This document shows positions 57,871-64,000 of a DNA stretch of 64,000 bases, one piece after another. The position numbers were made by a program, and so were the translations under genes. The stretch is from Pseudoalteromonas sp. R3 (lineage in GTDB: Bacteria > Pseudomonadota > Gammaproteobacteria > Enterobacterales > Alteromonadaceae): positions 1,922,001-1,986,000 of the forward strand of contig NZ_CP034835.1 in assembly GCF_004014715.1 (NCBI RefSeq). Direction: 5' to 3'. The notes under the pieces are model-generated. The model saw only the letters and a program-made list of their open reading frames with translations, was not told the origin of the DNA and ran no database searches. The first letter of the stretch is position 1. Every line of letters starts with the position of its first letter.

Positions 57871-59772
57871 ATGACAACAACTGCATATCAGGCCTATAAA
57901 CAGGCATACGAACAATTTGAGCAAAATTCAGAGGTATTCTGGCTCAATCAGGCTGGCCGCCTCAACTGGCATACCTCACCAAAAATAGGAGTCAGCTACG
58001 ACGAAGAGTCGCTGAGCCACTGGTATGAAGATGGCAGACTCAATACCAGTTATCTTGCACTGGATCATCAGGTAAATGAGGGCAGGGCTGAACAAGTCGC
58101 ACTGATTTATGATTCACCAGTAACAGGACAAAAGCAGAGCTACACCTATGCGCAATTGCTGGATGAAGTCAGTACATTTGCCGGGGCGCTCGGTAAACTT
58201 GGTGTGGTAGCCGGAGATCGGGTGGTGATCTATATGCCGATGATCCCTCAGGCTGTGATAGCCATGTTGGCATGTGCCCGGATAGGGGCAATTCATTCTG
58301 TGGTGTTTGGTGGCTTTGCACCCAAAGAGCTTGCGGTGCGCATTGATGATGCAAAACCTAAGCTGGTGCTGAGTGCATCCTGTGGTGTTGAAGTTGGCAG
58401 GGTGATTGAATATAAACCCATGCTGGATGAAGCGTTGGCTCTGGCGGAGCATCAAGTAGAGCATGCGGTTGTCTGGCAACGTCCTCAATATCCTGCACAC
58501 ATGTCTGCGCCGCGCGATCTTGACTGGAGCAAGCTGGTTTCAGCGGCCCCGAAGGCCGATGCAGTGCCATTGAGTGCAACTCATCCTCTTTATATTTTGT
58601 ACACCTCAGGCACGACCGGCACCCCAAAAGGCGTCGTGCGCGAGCAGGGAGGACACGCAGTAGCACTGCATTATAGTATGGAAACGGTATATGGTATGAA
58701 GCCAGGTCAGGTATTTTGGGCTGCGTCTGATATCGGCTGGGTAGTGGGCCACTCATATATTGTATATGCACCACTTCTGTTTGGTTGTACAACTTTGTTG
58801 TACGAGGGCAAGCCTGTCAGAACTCCGGATGCAGGTGCATTTTGGCGGGTAGTTGAGGAATATCAGGTGAATGCGCTCTTCAGTGCGCCGACTGCATTTC
58901 GTGCCATTAAGAAAGAAGACCCGGAAGGTAAGTTGTTTGCACAATATGATACCCGCTCATTACAAACCTTGTTTCTTGCGGGTGAGCGCCTGGATCCCGC
59001 GACCTATGACTGGCTACAATCTGTTACGCGCCTGCCGGTGATTGACCACTGGTGGCAAACCGAAACGGGCTGGCCCATTGCCGCCAATCCAATGGGGTTG
59101 TCACCTTTACCAACCAAAGCGGGCAGCTCATCGGTGCCTACACCGGGGTATCAACTAAGCATTCTGGATGCAAGCGGCGAGCCTTGCGGGGCTAATGAGC
59201 AAGGACTAATTGCAATTAAGACTCCTTTACCGCCTGGTTGCCTGAGTAACATCTGGCAAAATAGTAGTCGTTTTAAACAGAGTTACTTATCTGAGTTTCC
59301 GGGTTATTACTTGTCAGGTGACGGGGGTTACCTGGATGAAGAAGGGTATCTGTTTATTATGGGACGCACTGACGATGTAATAAGCGTGGCTGGTCACCGT
59401 TTGTCGACCGGAGAGATGGAAGAGGTCGTTGCTGCGCATGACGCTGTAGCCGAATGTGCCGTATTTGCTGCCAAAGATGAGCTAAAAGGCCAGGTGCCTG
59501 TGGCTATGGTGGTACTTAAAGACGGCGCCGATCTTACCCAGGAACAGTTACGCGAAGCACTTGTTCAGTCTGTGCGGGGCAAAATAGGAGCAATTGCCTG
59601 TCTGAAGCAAATTCTGGTTGTAGAGCGGTTACCAAAAACACGTTCCGGAAAGATATTACGCAAAAACTTACGTCAGCTGGTGGATGGTGAAGCGATGACA
59701 GTGCCGTCGACCATTGACGACCCTGCCACGCTTGATGAAATCAGTGCACTGTGGCATGCCACACAGCCATAA
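57871..59772 (+). CDS. prpE: propionate--CoA ligase
   Basis: The product has 633 aa, the PrpE size. The ATP-binding loop YTSGTTGTPKGVVREQGGHA (about 246) has the GVVRE-GGH extension typical of propionyl-CoA synthetases; YDWLQS, HWWQTETGWPI and SGDGGYLDEEGY follow, and the catalytic Lys is in KTRSGKILRK near the C-terminus. It activates propionate (and acetate) to the acyl-CoA for the methylcitrate pathway, though no prpBCD genes are nearby. Acetylation of that Lys is the known control in the family. Confidence 0.92.
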   Translation: MTTTAYQAYKQAYEQFEQNSEVFWLNQAGRLNWHTSPKIGVSYDEESLSHWYEDGRLNTSYLALDHQVNEGRAEQVALIYDSPVTGQKQSYTYAQLLDEVSTFAGALGKLGVVAGDRVVIYMPMIPQAVIAMLACARIGAIHSVVFGGFAPKELAVRIDDAKPKLVLSASCGVEVGRVIEYKPMLDEALALAEHQVEHAVVWQRPQYPAHMSAPRDLDWSKLVSAAPKADAVPLSATHPLYILYTSGTTGTPKGVVREQGGHAVALHYSMETVYGMKPGQVFWAASDIGWVVGHSYIVYAPLLFGCTTLLYEGKPVRTPDAGAFWRVVEEYQVNALFSAPTAFRAIKKEDPEGKLFAQYDTRSLQTLFLAGERLDPATYDWLQSVTRLPVIDHWWQTETGWPIAANPMGLSPLPTKAGSSSVPTPGYQLSILDASGEPCGANEQGLIAIKTPLPPGCLSNIWQNSSRFKQSYLSEFPGYYLSGDGGYLDEEGYLFIMGRTDDVISVAGHRLSTGEMEEVVAAHDAVAECAVFAAKDELKGQVPVAMVVLKDGADLTQEQLREALVQSVRGKIGAIACLKQILVVERLPKTRSGKILRKNLRQLVDGEAMTVPSTIDDPATLDEISALWHATQP

Positions 59773-59784
59773 CGATACAAAGAA

Positions 59785-60114
59785 CTAGATACATTTAGCC
59801 GGTTTTGGCAGACCGGCTATCTTAGTGGCTTGCTTTGCAGGTCCCTTCGGAAACAACTTATACAAGTAGATGCTTTTGCCTTTGTCTTCACCCAGCTTTT
59901 GACCAATGGCCTTAACCAGCATACGAATGGCCGGGCTTGTATTGTACTCTTCATAAAAGTCGCGGACGAAGTTTACGACCTCCCAATGTGCGTCTGTGAG
60001 CGTAATATTCTCTTGCTCCGCCAACAATGGCGCCAGTTCTTTATGCCAGTCCTGATGATTTAGCAGGTAGCCTTCTTTATCTGTTTCGATCTGTTTGTCT
60101 TGAAAAACGAGCAT
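59785..60114 (-). CDS. tusE: TusE/DsrC-family sulfur carrier
   Basis: The ATG at 60114 gives 109 aa and places the last conserved Cys at 108, as in E. coli TusE. The C-terminal GLPKPAKCI is the DsrC/TusE hallmark. TusE takes sulfur from the TusBCD complex and hands it to MnmA for 2-thiouridine in tRNA. It is last in the tusD-C-B-E operon; a GTG at 60123 is inside TusB and less likely. Confidence 0.93.
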   Translation of the reverse strand: MLVFQDKQIETDKEGYLLNHQDWHKELAPLLAEQENITLTDAHWEVVNFVRDFYEEYNTSPAIRMLVKAIGQKLGEDKGKSIYLYKLFPKGPAKQATKIAGLPKPAKCI

Positions 60115-60116
60115 AG

Positions 60117-60392
60117 TTACCACGTAATAGTTTTATTGCTTTGCTCAACCAGCGTGATCCACTGCTGGTCGCTGAGCGGTTCGATATTATTTTGCGCACT
60201 GATACCGCGTGCCAGTGCACAGACATTCAGCATGCAAGTACGATTAGTACTCAGTGCGCGCCATGCTGCCTGATCATAACAGGCGTCTCTTGTGAGCAGT
60301 ATCACATCCTGCTTGGCGAGCAAACCTGCACTGAATACGTCATGATAGTAACTCAGCGGCTTAGAAAAAATATGTAATGTGGGGAGGCTCAT
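60117..60392 (-). CDS. tusB: TusB/DsrH-family sulfur transfer protein
   Basis: The product has 91 aa, normal for Tus[16 protein letters not shown] and [16 protein letters not shown] fit the DsrH family. It forms the TusBCD hexamer. It overlaps tusC by four bases. Confidence 0.9.
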   Translation of the reverse strand: MSLPTLHIFSKPLSYYHDVFSAGLLAKQDVILLTRDACYDQAAWRALSTNRTCMLNVCALARGISAQNNIEPLSDQQWITLVEQSNKTITW

Positions 60393-60748
60393 AAACTGAC
60401 CACCTTACTTTGTTGCGACAGCAATGCTTGCTGTTCGTCTACAGACAGAAGCTGAGCGTCGATATTCAGGTCGTCAGGGGTAAGTGCAAATCGCTTCATG
60501 GCTTCGGCACATACATAGACTTGCTCAACATCATAAATCTCCAGCGTTTTAAGCTGTTTAAAGTAGTTTTTAATTCCCAGTGTGGATGCATCATTGCCTT
60601 GTTTTAGGGCTAATACGGCTGGGCCCTTGAAAAGCCAGGAGATGTTCTGATCCAGCGCAGCAAAAATGAGCGCCATGTCTAACCCTTCGCGGATATGTGC
60701 ACCATCGAAAGGAGCGGTGTGGTTGATCACCAGAATGTTTTCACTCAT
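60389..60748 (-). CDS. tusC: TusC/DsrF-family sulfur transfer protein
   Basis: The product has 119 aa. NHTAPFDGAHIREGLDMALI and LFKGPAVLALKQGNDA are DsrF features. Part of TusBCD; overlaps tusD by four bases. Confidence 0.92.
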   Translation of the reverse strand: MSENILVINHTAPFDGAHIREGLDMALIFAALDQNISWLFKGPAVLALKQGNDASTLGIKNYFKQLKTLEIYDVEQVYVCAEAMKRFALTPDDLNIDAQLLSVDEQQALLSQQSKVVSL

Positions 60749-61098
60749 TTAAATTGCACCCACTTATCTGCTTTGGTTGCTAACATGGCAAATTCCGCCA
60801 ACCCTGCAACTTCAAAAGGAGCACACTGTGTGGTGTCCAGTCCGTGCTTTTCTGCCGCTGTAACACATAGCTTGAGCGCAATACCTGCGTCATGCAGGGA
60901 TTGCCACACCTGAGCTGGCTGAAGTTCATCGCTGGCCAGGTTGAAATGCTGACTGGCAAACAAAACGGCTTGCTGATAAAGAAAGATACATTCAATTTGA
61001 TGATCTTGTGCTTGTAAAGCACTGGCGAATCGCAGCAGCTGCTGTAATGCGTCGTGGTCACTGACATCGCTGTGCAGGGAAAGTACGTATTGGCTCAA
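60745..61098 (-). CDS. tusD: TusD/DsrE-family sulfurtransferase
   Basis: The product has 117 aa. The active-site Cys in LKLCVTAAEKHG is residue 78, the same position as the essential Cys78 in E. coli TusD, which takes sulfur from TusA. It is first of tusDCBE and lies just after yccA, as commonly found in gammaproteobacteria. Confidence 0.92.
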   Translation of the reverse strand: MSQYVLSLHSDVSDHDALQQLLRFASALQAQDHQIECIFLYQQAVLFASQHFNLASDELQPAQVWQSLHDAGIALKLCVTAAEKHGLDTTQCAPFEVAGLAEFAMLATKADKWVQFK

Positions 61099-61107
61099 AA
61101 GTTACTC

Positions 61108-61137
61108 ATAAAAAAAGCCCCGAATGGGGCTTATTTT
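61108..61137 (-). terminator. rho-independent terminator of yccA
   Basis: On the minus strand AAGCCCC, ATTC and GGGGCTT form the stem, followed by seven Ts, 15 bp after the yccA stop. Confidence 0.88.
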
Positions 61138-61152
61138 AGCAAACTGAGCAGA

Positions 61153-61818
61153 TTAGTCATCACTTGAGCCGAGCAACGCAAGGATAGATGTGAACAGGTT
61201 GTAGATGCTCAGGTACAGGCTTACCGTTGCCAGGATGTAGTTTGTTTCACCACCGTTTACGATGCGGCTGGTGTCATATAAGATAAAACCAGACATCAAC
61301 AGCACAACAGCGGCGTTAATCGCGATAAAGGCAACTGAACTGCCGATAAACAGGTTAACCAGGCTAGAGACAATCACGACCAGCATACCTACAACCAGGA
61401 AGCCGCCCATGAAGGAGAAGTCTTTTTTGGTTGTTAGTGCGTAAGCAGATAAACCAAAGAACACTAACGCTGTTGAACCCAGTGCTTGTGCAATCAGTAA
61501 GCTGCCATTTGGCATCGCGGCGTAGTGACTAAGCATAGGACCTAAGCCGAAGCCCATTAGACCTGTGAACAGAAAAACCAGACCAATCGCTGAGCTAGAG
61601 TTCGCTTTTTTCTGGATCACGAACAAAAGACCAAAGGCAATTAAAGAACAGACAAGACCGGTGAAGCGCGGTAGTGCCATAGTCATAGAGATGGCAGCAG
61701 TAATCGCACTAAATGCCAGTGTCATTGCCAGTAGGAAGTAGGTGTTTTTAAGCACCTTGTTAGTTTCGACCGTCGACATAGCCACTTTTTGGCCAGTGTA
61801 CGAATGATTGAACGCCAT
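61153..61818 (-). CDS. yccA: Bax inhibitor-1/YccA-family membrane protein
   Basis: The product has 221 aa and seven membrane helices. It opens with a soluble tail including NKVLKNTYFLLAMTLAFSA and carries the family motif ASRIV-type C-terminus (LYDTSRIVNGGETNYILATV). YccA binds FtsH and slows its proteolysis. Length is normal. It ends before the tus operon. Confidence 0.92.
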   Translation of the reverse strand: MAFNHSYTGQKVAMSTVETNKVLKNTYFLLAMTLAFSAITAAISMTMALPRFTGLVCSLIAFGLLFVIQKKANSSSAIGLVFLFTGLMGFGLGPMLSHYAAMPNGSLLIAQALGSTALVFFGLSAYALTTKKDFSFMGGFLVVGMLVVIVSSLVNLFIGSSVAFIAINAAVVLLMSGFILYDTSRIVNGGETNYILATVSLYLSIYNLFTSILALLGSSDD

Positions 61819-62079
61819 TATCAGCTCCTTATTAGAAACACAATGTTCCGAAAATTATTCTAGGCCAAGATTACCAAGAGTTAAATCGCTCGGCAAACCT
61901 TTCTGGATCAGTAGACCCTAAAACTGTGCTAAAAGTTCTCAAACTCCCGATTATTGACCATAAAACCTCTCAATGTGTCCGATGTTTGTACAAATAAAGT
62001 GAAATTTAACCAATTAAACAAAAAAGCGAAAAAAAAGCTTCACAAGGGCGTCAGGATTCACTAATATTCGCCCCGCTGC

Positions 62080-62170
62080 GGAGAGATGGCTGAGCGGTTG
62101 AAAGCACCGGTCTTGAAAACCGGCATACGTTAATAGCGTATCTAGGGTTCAAATCCCTATCTCTCCGCCA
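62080..62170 (+). tRNA. tRNA-Ser (anticodon TGA), copy 1
   Basis: A 91-nt class II tRNA with encoded CCA; loop CTTGAAA gives anticodon TGA and a long variable arm follows (CATACGTTAATAGCGTAT). Confidence 0.95.
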
Positions 62171-62228
62171 CTAATTTTATAAGAATTTGCCAAGTGAGGT
62201 CCACTGGCGGGTTTATACAATCTGTTTT

Positions 62229-62319
62229 GGAGAGATGGCTGAGTGGTTGAAAGCACCGGTCTTGAAAACCGGCATACGTTAATAGCGTATCTAGGGTTCA
62301 AATCCCTATCTCTCCGCCA
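62229..62319 (+). tRNA. tRNA-Ser (anticodon TGA), copy 2
   Basis: Differs from the first copy by a single C-to-T change in the D-loop region (GAGTGGTT). Tandem duplication, 58 bp apart. Confidence 0.95.
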
Positions 62320-62322
62320 TAT

Positions 62323-62356
62323 TAAGGCCGTAAGTCTCAGACTTACGGCCTTTTTA
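62323..62356. terminator. bidirectional terminator
   Basis: AAGGCCGTAAGTC and GACTTACGGCCTT form a 13-bp stem with a 3-base loop, followed by five Ts on the plus strand; it ends the tRNA-Ser transcript and lies just beyond the stop of the leftward HPF-like gene. Confidence 0.9.
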
Positions 62357-62362
62357 CTTTTT

Positions 62363-62677
62363 TCATCTTGCACGGGTTGCTAGCCTCAATGCGCGTTTTA
62401 CGTAACGTTTAGCCCGGTGAGCGCAGGCATTAATTGCATCGGACGCCTTATCTGCCACCTCATTCACTTCAACCTGCTGATAGCCTCTCAGCCCGACTCG
62501 GATCGTACAGTAAACTTGTTGAATGTCGTCTAACTGGTTTTCATCCGTCAAAAGGTAAACTTCGACTTTGTCAATTTGCCCTGCATAGCGGCCAAGCATA
62601 AGCCTGATTTGTGCATCTACATGATTGTTTTCGGCTTCTGTCGCGTCACTATGGGATGAAAACACATCTACCCACAT
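62363..62677 (-). CDS. HPF/RaiA-like ribosome-associated protein
   Basis: The product has 104 aa with the S30AE/HPF pattern: VDAQIRLMLGRYAGQIDKVE, QVYCTIRVGLRGYQQVEVNE and VADKASDAINACAHRAKRYV. Such proteins bind the 30S decoding site and hibernate ribosomes in stationary phase. It is a short form without the C-terminal dimerisation domain. No rpoN or PTS genes are nearby, so it is probably a paralogue of the main hpf. Confidence 0.8.
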   Translation of the reverse strand: MWVDVFSSHSDATEAENNHVDAQIRLMLGRYAGQIDKVEVYLLTDENQLDDIQQVYCTIRVGLRGYQQVEVNEVADKASDAINACAHRAKRYVKRALRLATRAR

Positions 62678-62847
62678 AATTTACTCTCATTGATTGATTT
62701 AAAGTTCGTTTATCTGCTTAAACGTCGCCTGTAATGTGATCGTGCTACCTCATCAAGCGTATCAATCGAAAAGAATTAAGTGAAATCGTTTGTTCTATAT
62801 ACTACAGTTCGGATTATTCGAAGTGTCTTCGACTATGAGGAAGCCCC

Positions 62848-63750
62848 ATGCAGGATGTCATTAACTACAAACACTTAAAGTACTTCTGGGCTGTTGCGCA
62901 TGAGGGCAGTATTGCCAAGGCCAGTGCTAAGCTGAACATTACCCCGCAAACCATCAGCGGTCAGTTGTCTTTGCTCGAAGAGCGCGTCGGTAATGAGCTT
63001 TTGCAAAAAGAGGGCCGTGGACTGCGATTAACCGATACCGGCCGAGTCGTATTGCGTTACGCTGACGAGATCTTTGAGCTGGGTAATGAGTTGAGTGATG
63101 TCTTAAAAGGTAACAGTGCGGTGGGCCCGGCAGAGTTTATTGTTGGCGCCTCCAGTGTATTGCCCAAAACCATAGTGCATAAGATTATTGAGCCCGCCAT
63201 GCATATTGAGCAGGACATCCGCCTGACCAGCCTGGAAGGGCCAGTTGACAGTATGCTTGCTGACTTGGCGGTTCATAAAGTTGACTTGGTGTTGAGCGAT
63301 GTGCCTGTTACTGGGGCATTTAGTGTCAAGGCGTACAACCATTTGCTGGGAGAAAGTAGTATTACCTTTTTAGCGGCCCCCGCACTTGCCAGACAGTACG
63401 CCAAAAACTTTCCTATATCGCTTAATAATGCACCTTTATTACTGCCGACACAGCAACATGAAATTCGTAAAGAGTTTGATTTTTGGTTAAGCGATCAGAA
63501 TATTCACCCCAATATCGTGGCGCAGTTTGATGACAGTGCGTTGATGAAATCGTTTGGTCAGTCTGGTTTGGGGTTGTTTTTTATGCCCAGCGCCATTGCT
63601 CAAAATGTGTGTGATGCATTCCATGTACGCCCGGTGGGTGAGCTGCCAAACATAAAACAAAAGTTTTATGCGATTTCAGCAGAGCGAAAAATCCGACACC
63701 CGGCTATTGCTGCGATATTCAATACAGCCAAATCGTCGCTATTCAAATGA
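62848..63750 (+). CDS. nhaR: NhaR-type LysR-family regulator
   Basis: The product has 300 aa. The opening INYKHLKYFWAVAHEGSIAK with ASAKLNITPQTISGQLSLLE is the helix-turn-helix; the W in YFW and the TPQTISGQL motif are typical of NhaR rather than other LysR proteins. The C-terminal domain senses sodium and pH in E. coli. It lies 147 bp before a P-type cation ATPase gene, a likely target. Confidence 0.85.
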   Translation: MQDVINYKHLKYFWAVAHEGSIAKASAKLNITPQTISGQLSLLEERVGNELLQKEGRGLRLTDTGRVVLRYADEIFELGNELSDVLKGNSAVGPAEFIVGASSVLPKTIVHKIIEPAMHIEQDIRLTSLEGPVDSMLADLAVHKVDLVLSDVPVTGAFSVKAYNHLLGESSITFLAAPALARQYAKNFPISLNNAPLLLPTQQHEIRKEFDFWLSDQNIHPNIVAQFDDSALMKSFGQSGLGLFFMPSAIAQNVCDAFHVRPVGELPNIKQKFYAISAERKIRHPAIAAIFNTAKSSLFK

Positions 63751-63896
63751 GCTACGTTATCAAAGTGGCAAAAAATCAACCTTGCGCCAAAATTACAGTT
63801 CGTATTTTTCGATTTTTTAAGTTTGATAATTCGAGTTTTACATAGCATTGCTGCACCCTAGTATAGTTTTAGTACAACTAGTTCCCGAGGTGTTTT

Positions 63897-64000
63897 ATGC
63901 AAGATCTGAAAGACTGGCACAGTCAACACTCAGAATCAGTACTCAAGCAGTTCGAGGCCGACCCGGAGCGAGGGTTATCTTCGCAACAGGTCGACAGGCA
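63897..64000 (+). CDS. P-type cation-transporting ATPase, N-terminus (partial)
   Basis: Only the first 34 codons lie in the window. KDWHSQHSESVLKQFEADPE followed by RGLSSQQVDR matches the cation ATPase N-terminal domain (WH-EEVL-L-DP-GLS). The start ATG has GAGG eight bases before it. Proteins of this type are about 900 aa and pump calcium, magnesium or similar cations; the substrate cannot be told from this fragment. Confidence 0.8.
   Translation, partial: MQDLKDWHSQHSESVLKQFEADPERGLSSQQVDR

Noticed and set aside
62149..62373. 74-aa ORF antisense to the tRNA-Ser genes
   Set aside because: Translation of tRNA sequence (the typical spurious RDRDLNPRY product).

Overview
The window looks like a chromosome segment of a marine gammaproteobacterium, most likely Pseudoalteromonas or a close relative. 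The reasons are the 16S-tRNA-Ile-tRNA-Ala-23S-5S operon, the tusDCBE/yccA cluster, a secreted chitinase with a CBM5/12 domain, a DUF1800/DUF1501 pair, a TonB receptor, an AidA/PixA inclusion-body protein and about 45-50 percent GC. The genus is an inference from family knowledge; no database search was run.

Region 1 (1-24191) is a P2-like myoviral prophage ending at the 3' end of a tRNA-Pro(GGG) gene. Gene order follows P2: P-Q rightward at the right end; O-N-M-L-X, two holin-like proteins, endolysin, R-S; then V-W-J-I-H-fibre tip-chaperone; then FI-FII-E(E')-T-U-D leftward. To the left are a RelE/ParE-Phd type toxin-antitoxin pair, a 58-aa glycine-rich peptide gene, two membrane-associated unknowns and a possible XRE-like regulator. 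No integrase, CI/Cox, replication A protein or Ogr is visible, so the early region is either outside the window to the left or lost. Genes D and P each look one base short. gpE carries the classical -1 slippery site that produces E+E'. The tape measure holds about 13 tandem 41-aa repeats. A motif of the form GGTATAACTAGAG lies at exactly the places where P2 has its late promoters PP/PO, PV and PF.

Region 2 (24192-27081) has two identical tRNA-Pro(GGG) genes about 1.2 kb apart, flanking an AidA/PixA-family gene, followed by an alanine/glycine:cation symporter.

Region 3 (27250-34850) is a complete rrn operon with two promoters and boxA elements. Downstream lie degenerate duplications of the 5S 3' end and terminator, a repeated covarying hairpin, and an IS630-family element whose transposase is frameshifted and interrupted by a 161-bp MITE with matching ends.

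Region 4 (35100-47170) carries a GH18 chitinase, a YdjM-like membrane protein, a MAPEG protein, a GlxA-type AraC regulator, an exported DUF1800/DUF1501 pair, and a PAS-AAA-Fis sigma-54 activator followed by ccoG. ccoG has a textbook -24/-12 promoter and upstream palindromes that also occur over the activator's own ribosome-binding site. The sequenced ccoG is broken twice by single-base losses. A periplasmic solute-binding-like protein and an alpha/beta-hydrolase follow.

Region 5 (47329-57660) is a co-directional set: an acetoacetate-decarboxylase-like protein, a large Rossmann-fold flavo-oxidoreductase, a TonB-dependent receptor, a 7TM hybrid histidine kinase and an unknown acidic lipoprotein. 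Region 6 (57871-64000) is housekeeping: prpE, tusE-B-C-D, yccA, two tRNA-Ser(TGA), an HPF-like protein, nhaR and the start of a P-type cation ATPase.
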